From Geomonas agri (lineage in GTDB: Bacteria; Desulfobacterota; Desulfuromonadia; Geobacterales; Geobacteraceae), in assembly GCF_020179605.1 (NCBI RefSeq), contig NZ_JAINZO010000001.1, forward strand, positions 2,268,799 through 2,332,798: 64,000 bases of DNA, given 5' to 3'. A program made the translations under genes and the position numbers. The notes beneath the pieces are model-generated. The model did no database searches. It was given only the letters and a program-made list of their open reading frames with translations, and had not been told where the DNA came from. Positions 44,506-53,034 of this stretch are shown in pieces; positions within the stretch are counted from its first letter, which is position 1, and every line of letters begins with the position of its first letter.

Positions 44506-46376
44506 GACCAGCCTCTCTGCACGTATGGCGTCGCTAGACCTGGAAGTAGAGGGTCGCCCCCTTCCCGGCCTGCTCCGCGCTCCAAATGCGGCCCCGATGC
44601 AGGTTGCATGATGCGCTGTACCGTGGCCAAGCCGATACCGTGACTCCCCCGCTCGCTAGCGCTGCGCCCGGCCACTTCACGCAGGCTGGTGCTCAACCGG
44701 GGGCCGTTGTCACTCACATAGTAACTGCGCTCTCCCTCGACCTGCGCGGTGCCGAACCTGATCACGGGGTGTTTCACACCGATGGTGCAGTGCCATGCGT
44801 TTTCCAGCAGATGCTCCATCGCCAACCGCAGCATCTCCTTGTCTCCGGTAACGGTGACCCCGTCCTCGATCCGGAAGTCGACCGGGTGCTGGGTCTGGTC
44901 GCTGAGCTGAGCAGCAATCTCCGAAGCCATGGCGCTCAGGTCCACCTCCACCGGCTGCAGTTCCCCCGCCGTCACCGCCGTCATGCGCTCCAGTGCGGCG
45001 ATGGATCCGGAAAGCTCGCACGCGACGGTGCTGATGCGTTCCAGGAGCTCCCGGCCGGGAGGGTCGAGCTGACCTTTATTGAGCTTTTGCAGTCTGCCAC
45101 AATCGCTGGTAATCCGCTCCAGGCGCGTTCCCAGGTCCTGGGACACCGCCTGTCCAATTGCCACCAGTTCCGCGCTGCGCGTCTCCAGCTCCACCTTGAG
45201 GACCCTGAGCCCGCTCTCGGCCTGCACCCGCGAGGTCATGTCCAGCCCGACAATCCAGTTCACCCAGCCGGTGATGGGGACGTAGCGCGAGATGTTGGAC
45301 CAGGAGATGAGCTTGGGGGAGCCGTCCTTGCAGCGCAGGTTCCATTCCCGCCCCCGGTAATCCCCCCCTTGCGGCGGGTGCGCCGATACCACGTCCTCGC
45401 GCAGTGCTCCGTCGACCTGGAGCAGCTCCAGCATTGGCTTGCCCATCACGTCCTCGCTCTTGAAGCCAGAGATGCGCTCGAATTCGTGGTTACAGGCGGC
45501 CAGACGATCGCCATTATCAAAGGCCATCATGATGACTGGCAGGTGCTGCAGGATGGTCTGCAGGCGCCTGCGGTTGGCCAGGAGCGCCTCGTCCTTCTCG
45601 TGGATCTGCTGCTCGTTGGCGCGCAGGGTATCCTCTTCCTGCCAGTTTTCGTAGATCTTGCGAGCGAGGGCCGCGTAGGCCTGCTCCAGTTCCTGCTTGA
45701 CCCGTCCACTTTCCGCCTCCACCATGGTCATGCGCTGGGCGGCGGCGAGGAAGACGTCGAGCTCGCATACCGCCGCCTTCTTACGGTGGGGCAACCCCGG
45801 CGAAATGAAGAGCGGGTTCTGGCACACTCTGCCGCCGCTGACCACCCCCGGGTGGATGCGAGCCAGGTCCAGAAGCAGTTCCGGACTGAACAGGCGCCGA
45901 TTGTACAGGCAAAGCAGGGCAGTGTCCTGCTCCTCGGCAAAGGTGGTCAGGTCACGTTCGAAGCGGTGCAGCAGCTCCAGCGACTTGGGATCTTTAAGTG
46001 CCCACCCCATGTCGCAGATGATCCGCGTTCCGCTGAAACCCTCGCTGGCGGCACCTGAGCAGATGTTGTGCAACAGCTCCATGACCCTGTCCTGCTTAAA
46101 GGTCCCTCCGGTCAGCCAGGCCTGCTTGATCGGTAGCAGGACCAAGGCGCCGGTGTCCTGTTTTTGCACCTCGACCACGCTTTGCAGCAGCCGCTCCAGT
46201 CTGTCCTGTGCGGCATGGAGGTAGACACAGCGCTCCCCTATCGCGATTCCCTTCTGGATAAAGGGGAGCACCAGGTTCAGCAGCTCTGTTTCGTCCTGGT
46301 ACAGCAGGCAGAGGTGATCGTGGCTGTTGACGACTCCGATGTCCGCAATTTCAGGTGCGCTTTTCTCTTCTTCCAT
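44502..46376 (-). CDS. MEDS-PAS sensor kinase, apparently frameshifted near the 3' end
   Basis: The 624-residue frame has a MEDS-like sensory domain (about 15-190, with HDHLCLLYQDETE and IGERCVYL), a coiled coil, a PAS domain (about 295-400) and an HATPase with N-box HLLENAWHCT and G-box SHGIGLATVQRIM. The H-box reads AVSQDLGTRLERI, with Gln in place of the phosphorylated His. After residue 591 the frame leaves the family pattern; removing one T at 44604-44605 gives HRGRIWSAEQAGKGATLYFQ plus V and a stop at 44534. The start at 46376 has AAGGAG. Confidence 0.8.
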   Translation of the reverse strand: MEEEKSAPEIADIGVVNSHDHLCLLYQDETELLNLVLPFIQKGIAIGERCVYLHAAQDRLERLLQSVVEVQKQDTGALVLLPIKQAWLTGGTFKQDRVMELLHNICSGAASEGFSGTRIICDMGWALKDPKSLELLHRFERDLTTFAEEQDTALLCLYNRRLFSPELLLDLARIHPGVVSGGRVCQNPLFISPGLPHRKKAAVCELDVFLAAAQRMTMVEAESGRVKQELEQAYAALARKIYENWQEEDTLRANEQQIHEKDEALLANRRRLQTILQHLPVIMMAFDNGDRLAACNHEFERISGFKSEDVMGKPMLELLQVDGALREDVVSAHPPQGGDYRGREWNLRCKDGSPKLISWSNISRYVPITGWVNWIVGLDMTSRVQAESGLRVLKVELETRSAELVAIGQAVSQDLGTRLERITSDCGRLQKLNKGQLDPPGRELLERISTVACELSGSIAALERMTAVTAGELQPVEVDLSAMASEIAAQLSDQTQHPVDFRIEDGVTVTGDKEMLRLAMEHLLENAWHCTIGVKHPVIRFGTAQVEGERSYYVSDNGPRLSTSLREVAGRSASERGSHGIGLATVQRIMQPASGPHLERGAGREGGDPLLPGLATPYVQRGWS

Positions 46377-46421
46377 CGGGGTTATCTCCTTGCTCGGATT
46401 AACATTAAAAAATACCAACAC

Positions 46422-46449
46422 AATATACTGGAATGGAACGTCTTTGCAA
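46422..46449 (-). promoter_or_regulatory. Sigma-70-like promoter of the MEDS kinase gene
   Basis: On the minus strand TTGCAA, a 16-base spacer and TATATT lie about 46 bases before the kinase ATG at 46376. Confidence 0.45.
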
Positions 46450-46510
46450 TACGGCCACCGGCGAATTTAGTACCTGCCGGGGTCGGAACTCTTGTGGTAA
46501 GCGCGTTTTT

Positions 46511-46524
46511 TTGACCGAGGTCAA
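46511..46524 (+). promoter_or_regulatory. CRP/FNR-like palindrome upstream of the small zinc-ribbon gene
   Basis: TTGACCGAGGTCAA is a 6+6 inverted repeat of the type bound by CRP/FNR family regulators. A weak -10-like TAGCTT at 46548-46553 would place the palindrome centre at about -41.5, the class II activation position (inference). Confidence 0.45.
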
Positions 46525-46592
46525 GGAAGGGGGAAAGGGTGTCGTGCTAGCTTGCGGCACGCTGGTGATCCAAAAGTAACGAGGGAGGAAAG

Positions 46593-46874
46593 ATGTGCGA
46601 TTGCGGTTCGGGTAGCTCCAGGGCTGGTGGCCCCTACGCTACCGGCAGGGAACTGGTTGAGTTTGTGCTGGCGGCGCACGGTGGGCAGGTGGCGTGTTCG
46701 CCGCTGCCGACAGCGCTGGAGGTGAGCTGCCAGGAGTGCGGCAGGGATTTCGTACTGCAGACCTTCGTGCAGGGTTGCCCCTCCTGCGGCGGCGTGCACG
46801 CGGTGTCACCGCCTAGGGCGAACGACCCTACGGCGGTGCAGTATGCGGGTGCCGACTTCGGTGCCGCAGCCTGA
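46593..46874 (+). CDS. Small cysteine-rich zinc-ribbon protein, unknown
   Basis: The 93-residue protein has CDCGSG at the N-terminus and a zinc-ribbon-like pair CQECGRDF and CPSCGGVH. The family is not recognised. GAGGGAGG precedes the ATG, a palindromic operator lies upstream and a strong terminator follows, so it is an independent, probably regulated gene. Confidence 0.75.
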   Translation: MCDCGSGSSRAGGPYATGRELVEFVLAAHGGQVACSPLPTALEVSCQECGRDFVLQTFVQGCPSCGGVHAVSPPRANDPTAVQYAGADFGAAA

Positions 46875-46890
46875 GTCGAGGCGATACGTG

Positions 46891-46922
46891 AAGACGGGGG
46901 CGAAAATTCGCCCCCGTCTTTT
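46891..46922. terminator. Bidirectional terminator
   Basis: AAGACGGGGGCGAA and TTCGCCCCCGTCTT form a 14-base-pair stem with a two-base AA loop (in practice a slightly shorter stem), followed by TTATT on the plus strand. It serves the zinc-ribbon gene and probably the convergent methyltransferase-like gene. Confidence 0.85.
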
Positions 46923-46958
46923 ATTGTGTACCAAGGTGGCGGCTTGTGCCGACCGTGA

Positions 46959-47681
46959 CTAGCGGCGGGGTGAGCGCTTCTGGCGCTGCCCGGCCCCGGG
47001 CTCCGGGCGGGACGCCAGGCGAGCCAGGAAGACTACGTGGCGCAGCCCCCCCCGGCCGGGACGGTCGCAGGTGACCGAGAAGCCGGCCTGGCGCAGGCGC
47101 TTTTCGAAGCCCTGGTCGTAGTTCTCGCCCCAGACGGCGAAGACGCCGCCGGGCTTCAGGGCCCCCTTGCTCAACTCGATGGCGATCTCGCCGTAGAGCG
47201 GGTCCATGATTTTGTCGGTCTTCGCGTGCGGCCCGGTGTAAAGGTCGAGCACGATGGCGTCGAAGCGGTTGTTGTTCATGGCGCTGCGCCTGATCACGTC
47301 CGCGACGTTGGCGATTTCCACCTCAACCCTCGGATCGTCGGCCGCCCCGTTGGTCAACGGCGCCAGCGGTCCGCGGCACCACTGCAGCACCACCGGGTTC
47401 AGTTCCGCGACCAGCACGCTCGCCTTCTCCGGCAACTGGTCCAGCACCGCCCGCAGGGTGATCGCCATCCCCAGCCCCCCCACCAGCACCCGCGGCGCCG
47501 CCGCATCCTTCAGGTGACCGCAGGCCACTTCGCCAAGGGCGACCTCGGAGCGATGCAGCGAGCTGTTCATAAGGACCAGCCCGTTCACGGTGATCAGGAA
47601 GTCCCGCTCGCCTCGTTGTCTTAGTTCCAGGACCCCGTCGCCGGTGGTCACGCTTTGCACTACTTTCCAGGGTACGGCCAT
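46959..47681 (-). CDS. Spermidine-synthase-like SAM-fold protein
   Basis: The 240-residue protein has a spermidine-synthase-like fold with the glycine-rich VLVGGLGMAITLRAVL, VAELNPVVLQWC and the DAIVLDLYTGPH segment. It may transfer an aminopropyl or methyl group; the exact substrate is unknown. The C-terminus is basic. GAGGAGAT precedes the ATG. It lies 16 bases after rsgA on the same strand. Confidence 0.8.
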   Translation of the reverse strand: MAVPWKVVQSVTTGDGVLELRQRGERDFLITVNGLVLMNSSLHRSEVALGEVACGHLKDAAAPRVLVGGLGMAITLRAVLDQLPEKASVLVAELNPVVLQWCRGPLAPLTNGAADDPRVEVEIANVADVIRRSAMNNNRFDAIVLDLYTGPHAKTDKIMDPLYGEIAIELSKGALKPGGVFAVWGENYDQGFEKRLRQAGFSVTCDRPGRGGLRHVVFLARLASRPEPGAGQRQKRSPRR

Positions 47682-47697
47682 GTATCTCCTCTTCTGA

Positions 47698-48618
47698 TTA
47701 TTTTTTCCAGTTGCGCCGCTGCGCCGCCTCTTCCAGGGCTTCTACCTCGTCCAGGAGTACCAGGTAGGTCTGGTACCGCTCCTCGCTGATCCCGCCCGAA
47801 GCGACCTCGTCGCGCACCGCACATCCCGGCTCCTGGCGATGTCGGCAGTCGTTGAAGCGACAGCGATGGTCCTGCAGCGCCTCGAAGCCGGGGAACCAGG
47901 CGGCGAGCTCGGGGACGGGTATGTCCACCAGCCCGAAATCGCGGAAGCCAGGGGTGTCGACCAGTTCGCCGCCGCCGGGAAGGGCGTGCAGGGAAGAGAC
48001 GGTAGTGGTGTGCCGACCAGTCCAGTTGTAGTCGGAAAGCGCTCCCACCTTCAGGTTCAGCTCCGGGCAGAGCGCGTTCATCAGCGAACTCTTGCCCACC
48101 CCGGTGGTGCCGACGAAGGCACCCCGGTGCCCCTGGCGCAGGAACTCCCGCAGCGGCTCGATGCCGGCGCCGGTGACGGCACTCAAGGTGAAAAGTGGAA
48201 CGATGCCGCCATAGACGCGGCCGGTGGCGTCACTCAATTCGGTGGATTCCGGGAGGTCGCACTTGTTGAAGACCACGAAGGGGGAAAGCCCTGCGGCACG
48301 GGCGGCGACGATGGCGCGGTCCAGGAATCCCGAGGGTGTGCCGGGAGCGAGCACCACGCCGAGCACGTCGAGGTTGGCGGCGAGAAGGTGGACGCCTCCC
48401 CTGGCGTCGCGCCGACTCAACTCGGTCCTCCTGGGCAGCCGGTGCAGGACCTCACCGCTTACCGTCACCTGGTCCCCGACGACGTGGCCGGAGTTGCGCT
48501 TCACCTTCACCATGCGTCGTTCGCCCGTCCCGAAAAGCACCTCGACGGCCACCCCGAAGTGGGAAACGATCAGCCCCTGTTCGGCCCCGCTCTTCCCCTG
48601 CTGATTCTTGTTCCCCAT
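47698..48618 (-). CDS. rsgA: Ribosome small-subunit GTPase RsgA
   Basis: The 306-residue circularly permuted GTPase has the G4-G1-G3 order: FNKCDLPE, GTTGVGKSSLMNAL, then DTPGFRDFGL, and a zinc-binding CRFNDCRHRQEPGCAV tail. It aids 30S subunit maturation. An OB-fold N-terminus precedes. GGAGGGG lies before the ATG. Confidence 0.95.
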   Translation of the reverse strand: MGNKNQQGKSGAEQGLIVSHFGVAVEVLFGTGERRMVKVKRNSGHVVGDQVTVSGEVLHRLPRRTELSRRDARGGVHLLAANLDVLGVVLAPGTPSGFLDRAIVAARAAGLSPFVVFNKCDLPESTELSDATGRVYGGIVPLFTLSAVTGAGIEPLREFLRQGHRGAFVGTTGVGKSSLMNALCPELNLKVGALSDYNWTGRHTTTVSSLHALPGGGELVDTPGFRDFGLVDIPVPELAAWFPGFEALQDHRCRFNDCRHRQEPGCAVRDEVASGGISEERYQTYLVLLDEVEALEEAAQRRNWKK

Positions 48619-48757
48619 ACCCCTCCATTTCGAAGTTTCAGGCAGTTGCGCCCCATCTCGTTTGCGGACAGGCTCCGAGAGTACGGCACGAGCGAAAAGT
48701 TGTCAACTAAAGCAAATTTGTGCCGATAAATGCGACAGATGCATCCAGTGAGAGCGG

Positions 48758-48786
48758 TTGACACCGGAGTCGTTTTGCACCATAGT
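48758..48786 (+). promoter_or_regulatory. Sigma-70 promoter of the two-span membrane protein gene
   Basis: TTGACA, a 17-base spacer and CATAGT lie about 140 bases before the start at 48926, leaving a leader of about 130 bases. Confidence 0.6.
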
Positions 48787-48925
48787 TTGCCTTATGCAAG
48801 AGGCCCGATCCGCCGGTGCCAGAGCCCATTTTCACTACTAGATCCGAAGGGCGAATCAACGCCCCTCACATAGAGATCCAATCGGACGCAGGAACATCAC
48901 TACCAGGCGTCCAAAGGTGGCTGCC

Positions 48926-49363
48926 ATGAGTAAAGAGACAGTGGATGAAGCTATCGACATGTACGTGAAGGAACGGATGGTGAGAGGGAAAGAAATGGCC
49001 ATTACCCATTTTCTGGCCAGCCTGTACCTCAAGGAACAAAGTGAAGGGATCATCGACTGCATGCGCAGGGTGCGGGGGCTCACCCGCTACTACATGGACC
49101 TCACCAAGGTGATGCTCAACCCCTTCAAGGGGCCGGAAGTAGCCTGGCTCTTCTCCATGGTGAACATCGCGGTCTACGCCTGCTTCCTGCTCTCGGTGGA
49201 CGACCAGCGGATGCTCGGCATCGCGCTCCTCTCCGGGACCCTGGTGAACGGCGGCTACCTGATTCACAACATGACGAAAAAGTGGTGCGACATGCACGTC
49301 ATGCTGGCCATCTACGACGAGATCGTGCAGATAGCCGACCACGAGCTGGAGACGTTGGCCTGA
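48926..49363 (+). CDS. Small membrane protein, unknown
   Basis: The 145-residue protein has a helical N-terminal half (EAIDMYVKERMVRGKEMAI) and two adjacent hydrophobic segments (VAWLFSMVNIAVYACFLL and MLGIALLSGTLVNGGYLI). The family is not recognised. The ATG at 48926 has AAAGGTGG; a GTG at 48917 is less likely. Its last 52 bases overlap the convergent HAD gene. Confidence 0.7.
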   Translation: MSKETVDEAIDMYVKERMVRGKEMAITHFLASLYLKEQSEGIIDCMRRVRGLTRYYMDLTKVMLNPFKGPEVAWLFSMVNIAVYACFLLSVDDQRMLGIALLSGTLVNGGYLIHNMTKKWCDMHVMLAIYDEIVQIADHELETLA

Positions 49364-49968
49364 AGCGCCTGCGCCAGCTCGGCCAGGCTCCCCACCGCGA
49401 TGTCGGTCAGCTCGGGCCAGCGGAAGGCGCGGGCAGGGTCGACATGAACGGTGCCGGCGCCGGCCGCGCGACCGGTCTGCAGATCGAAGGCGTAATCACC
49501 TACCATCACCAGTGCCGCTGCGGGAACTCCCCAGCGGCACGCCAGTTTGTGGATACCGTCCGGGTCAGGCTTGGCCCGGGCTTCGTCCCGCCCCAGCACG
49601 TCAGCCTCCCCGATGTAGTTCATGAGCCCGATATGCGCCAGGGTGGTCAGCGCGTTCTCCCTGGTATTGCGGGTGAGCACGCCGATGCGGGTGCCGCGGC
49701 CGTGCAGGAACTGCAGCAGCTCCAGTGCCCCTTCGGCCGGTTCGGTCCGCTGCGCCAGTTCCTGCTCGATCGACTGCAACAGCGCCCGCGCCCGCAGCCC
49801 CTCAGCCTCGGGGAGACCTTCCAGGTGCCCAAGAATGTCGCTCCCCTGCGGGACCCCCAGCACATTCCTGATGTGGGCGAAGTCGTGGATGGCGATGGTC
49901 AGCGTGCCGTCCAGGTCGAAAACCCAGTGTCGTTTCTGCAATATCCCTTGTGAGATGTCGTTGTCCAT
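49312..49968 (-). CDS. HAD-superfamily phosphatase
   Basis: The 218-residue enzyme has motif I FDLDGTLT, motif II VLTRNTREN, motif III lysine in ARAKPDPDGI and motif IV MVGDYAFDL, as in phosphoglycolate-phosphatase-like HAD-IA proteins. The substrate is unknown. AAAGGTGG precedes the ATG. Its C-terminus is coded on the strand opposite the end of the convergent gene. Confidence 0.88.
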   Translation of the reverse strand: MDNDISQGILQKRHWVFDLDGTLTIAIHDFAHIRNVLGVPQGSDILGHLEGLPEAEGLRARALLQSIEQELAQRTEPAEGALELLQFLHGRGTRIGVLTRNTRENALTTLAHIGLMNYIGEADVLGRDEARAKPDPDGIHKLACRWGVPAAALVMVGDYAFDLQTGRAAGAGTVHVDPARAFRWPELTDIAVGSLAELAQALQANVSSSWSAICTISS

Positions 49969-50008
49969 ACCACCTTTGTAACAGATCCCGACAAATCTGG
50001 AAAGCCCG

Positions 50009-52189
50009 CTATCCCTGCACTGGGGCCTCTGCCGCCGCGCCGCTTTCGGACAGGGTTTCCAGGAAGCCCCCCACCGCGGCGTGGACGTCCTCGGACCCCG
50101 GGCCGGCCAGGATGCCGTGGCGCTGGAGCGGAAACCTCTGGTAGCTCTTCTGCTCGCTCCCCAGCATCTCGAAGAGCCGCTGCGAGCCGCGCGGGTCGAC
50201 CACCGGGTCCCCCTCGGCCTGCAGCACCAGGACCGGCGTCCGGATCCCGGTCAGCTTGGGCTCCAGTTCGCTCATGAAGCGCTCCATGGCGCGCAGCGCG
50301 CGCACCGGAATCTTGCTGTAGTTCAATTCCGGGCGCTCCGGCACGCTGTCCACGAACTCCTTCTTGGCCCACTGGTAGCTGAAAACGTCCATGACCCGGT
50401 TCCAGACCGTGACCGCCGGTGCAAAGCGGGAGGAGATGTCCAGAAGCCGCTGCGGCGGGCAGACGGCGAACACCCCCGCCGCGTCCCCCACCCGGCTGGC
50501 GCAGTCGAGCGCCACGCCGCCGCCGAAGGAAAAGCCTCCCACCACCACCCGGTCGCACAGCGCCTTCATCAGGGCAAAGCCCAGGTCCACCGATTGCACC
50601 CAGTCGCTGCCGCTGCGAAGGGCAAGGTCCTCGGGGGAAGTGCCGTGCCCTTTCAGGCGCACCAAGTAGACCCAGAGCCCCTTCCGCTGCAGATAGTGCG
50701 CGAGCTCCAGCATCTGCGCTGGCACCGAGAGGAGCCCGTGCACCAGCACCACGCCCAGGCGGCGCGATTCACCCTTGAGCAGCACGGGCATCCCCACCTC
50801 GCTCTCCTTGCTTTCCCCCTCCCGGAAGTACTCGCGGTAGTCGGCGTCGAACTCCTCAAGGGCCTGGCGCTCAAGGAGCTGCGCCACCTTCCTGCGCACC
50901 AGCCAGACCGGCAGCCAGGCGGTCAGGTGCACATCGCGCTGCAACTGGGTGAGCGGGAGCACCTCGTTGGCGATGACGCCGATGGGGTTGTCGATCCGGG
51001 CGCGCTGCATCTCGAAGGGGGCCGAGAACTTGGCCCGGTCCTTCACCAGCATGCCGTCCCTGCACACCACCACCCCTTTCTCCAGCGCCAGTTCGCGGAA
51101 CTCCCGGTACTTGTGATAGCGGTCGTCGGTCAGAAGCGGGACCTGGTCAGTGCTGAGGCTCTGGTGCAGCTTGCAGGCGGTATCGTGCAGGCAGACCTTG
51201 GTCAGCAGGAACACCCTGCGCCGGAAATCGTCCTCGTCGATAGCCTTGTAGGGATAGGCGCGCAGGAGGGAGGCGAAGAGATGGTCGTGGTTGACCGTGG
51301 TGAGGTCGTAGATGCTGCTCATGTAGCGCTGCATGAGGCGGTTCGCCTCGTGCTTCATCTCGTTGATGGACGGGAGCCGGTCATCGAAGCCGTAGCTCGC
51401 CGTGGAGACGATGTCGGCCTCGACCTCGCGGCTCCTCAGGTAGGTGGAGGGATCGATGGGGCTACCGAAGCGGATGTCGATGTCCACGCCGGAGAGCAGC
51501 ATGCTCCCCTCGGTGAGGACCTCCTCCTTCAGGTGCTGGGGCGCCTCGCGCAGGAAGAGCTCAGTGAGCCTGCTGATCGCGTTTTCCCGGGCGCGCAGCG
51601 GGTAATAGGTGATGTTCACCGGGACAATGTGGCACTTCCCCTTCTTGAGAGGCCCAAGGTCGGGGATCTGGAACAGCCCCTGCAGCCGAGCCACCTCCTC
51701 CGGCGCCACCCCCTGCAGCCTCAGCATCCTCTGCCGGTAAAACTCGGTGCGCAAGGCGAGCGTCGCGGCGCCGGAACGGGGGCGCACCCCGCTGGAGGGA
51801 AGCAACAGTCGCTTGCGGAACAGCTCCTTGTCCTTCACCATGCGCCCCTCGGGGAAGATGATCCAGGAGGCCTCGCCGGTCAAGAGGGTCTTCACGATGA
51901 CCCGGTCGCGGTCCGGGTTCCTGGTGGACACCGCCCCCATCAGGTCCAGGAAACGCCCAAGGGGGCCGGCGAACAGCGAGGCGTCAGCCAGGGACCAGAC
52001 CGGGATCCTGGTCAGGCGATAGATGTGGTAGGGGAGCAGCACGGTCTCGATGCGGGTGAAGTGGTTCACCACGAAGATGACTGATCCTTCCGGGATGTGC
52101 TCCTTGCAATGGACGTTCACCCGCAGTTTGGAGAACCCCTGCAGCATCGCGATCATGCGACCGGTGGCGAGGTATGCCTTACGGTTCAT
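50009..52189 (-). CDS. Fusion of PlsC-type acyltransferase and alpha/beta hydrolase
   Basis: The 726-residue protein joins two enzymes. The N-terminal part (about 30-250) has the acyltransferase motifs NHFTRIE (HX4E at His43) and FPEGRMVKD. The C-terminal part (from about 490) is an alpha/beta hydrolase with VLVHGLLSVPAQM, nucleophile GGFSFGGGVALD, acid in AEGDPVVDPRG and His in LQRHGIL. A middle segment resembles a GPAT-type C-terminal extension. Likely a phospholipid remodelling enzyme. The ATG at 52189 has GGGAGAG. It overlaps the GDPD gene by four bases. Confidence 0.85.
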   Translation of the reverse strand: MNRKAYLATGRMIAMLQGFSKLRVNVHCKEHIPEGSVIFVVNHFTRIETVLLPYHIYRLTRIPVWSLADASLFAGPLGRFLDLMGAVSTRNPDRDRVIVKTLLTGEASWIIFPEGRMVKDKELFRKRLLLPSSGVRPRSGAATLALRTEFYRQRMLRLQGVAPEEVARLQGLFQIPDLGPLKKGKCHIVPVNITYYPLRARENAISRLTELFLREAPQHLKEEVLTEGSMLLSGVDIDIRFGSPIDPSTYLRSREVEADIVSTASYGFDDRLPSINEMKHEANRLMQRYMSSIYDLTTVNHDHLFASLLRAYPYKAIDEDDFRRRVFLLTKVCLHDTACKLHQSLSTDQVPLLTDDRYHKYREFRELALEKGVVVCRDGMLVKDRAKFSAPFEMQRARIDNPIGVIANEVLPLTQLQRDVHLTAWLPVWLVRRKVAQLLERQALEEFDADYREYFREGESKESEVGMPVLLKGESRRLGVVLVHGLLSVPAQMLELAHYLQRKGLWVYLVRLKGHGTSPEDLALRSGSDWVQSVDLGFALMKALCDRVVVGGFSFGGGVALDCASRVGDAAGVFAVCPPQRLLDISSRFAPAVTVWNRVMDVFSYQWAKKEFVDSVPERPELNYSKIPVRALRAMERFMSELEPKLTGIRTPVLVLQAEGDPVVDPRGSQRLFEMLGSEQKSYQRFPLQRHGILAGPGSEDVHAAVGGFLETLSESGAAAEAPVQG

Positions 52190-52947
52190 GCTCTCTCCCG
52201 GGGAAGCTCCAGGGCGCGGCGCAGCCATCCCGGGCGGTTGGTCATGATAGAGTCGACGCCGAGGTCGACAAGCCGTGCCGCGCCCCGCGCCGAATCGACG
52301 GTCCAGACGTGGATCTCCAGCCCGCGTGCCCGCAGCTCACCGACCAGGGCGGCATCGAGGATGGCGCGATCACGGCTGGCCAGCCCGTCGGCGCCGATCT
52401 CGGCCAGGCGCGTCAGGACCTCACCGGCGGAAGGGTGCCAGCCGCCGCGCCAGCGGTAGTCGCACAGCCAGCAGGCGCGGTATGCCGGGAGGCGCTCCCT
52501 GAGCGCGGCCACCAGCAGGTGGTCGAAGGCGAGAAAGCGGATCTGCGCCGCGGCGACGCCGCTGCGGGAAAGGTCGGCGGCCAGGGGCTCGATGATCTCG
52601 GCGCCGCACTTGAGTTCGATGAACAGCCGCTTGCCGGCGGGGAGCAGTTGGAGCACCTGGGCCAGGGTCGGGATGGCCTCGCCCTGCCACGGGTCCCCCT
52701 TCCAGCTCCCGGCGTCCAGGCGCTGCAACTCGGCCAGGGTGGACTCGGCGACCTGGAGCTCCCCCCCCGTGGTGCGGGAGGTGCCGGAGTCATGCAGGCA
52801 GACGATGCTGCCGTCGCGAGTGAGCCGGAAGTCGGCCTCGATACCGTCCGCCCCTTGCGCGAAGGCTAGCCGGAACGAGGCGAGGGTGTTTTCAGGAGCG
52901 TCACGGGAGGCGCCGCGGTGGCCGATGATGAGCGGGGTGCTGGGCAT
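52186..52947 (-). CDS. Glycerophosphodiester phosphodiesterase
   Basis: The 253-residue enzyme is a GDPD-family TIM barrel with IIGHRGASRDAPENT, EADFRLTRDG and CLHDSG motifs, including both catalytic His and the metal-binding Glu/Asp. It has no signal peptide, so it is likely cytoplasmic. It hydrolyses deacylated phospholipids to glycerol 3-phosphate. Translational overlap with the acyltransferase-hydrolase gene suggests a shared lipid turnover function. Confidence 0.92.
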   Translation of the reverse strand: MPSTPLIIGHRGASRDAPENTLASFRLAFAQGADGIEADFRLTRDGSIVCLHDSGTSRTTGGELQVAESTLAELQRLDAGSWKGDPWQGEAIPTLAQVLQLLPAGKRLFIELKCGAEIIEPLAADLSRSGVAAAQIRFLAFDHLLVAALRERLPAYRACWLCDYRWRGGWHPSAGEVLTRLAEIGADGLASRDRAILDAALVGELRARGLEIHVWTVDSARGAARLVDLGVDSIMTNRPGWLRRALELPRERA

Positions 52948-53034
52948 GCTATCCTCACGTCGGAGTGATCAAACGTTCATTAGCATACCCGGCCACTGTC
53001 GGGAAAGCAAACGGCAAAGGGAAGGCCGTCCCTT

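Noticed and set aside
50081-52084. A 667-codon plus-strand frame opposite the acyltransferase-hydrolase gene
   Set aside because: It is a shadow frame of a gene with clear catalytic motifs; the translated product is His/Gln/Pro/Arg-rich low complexity.
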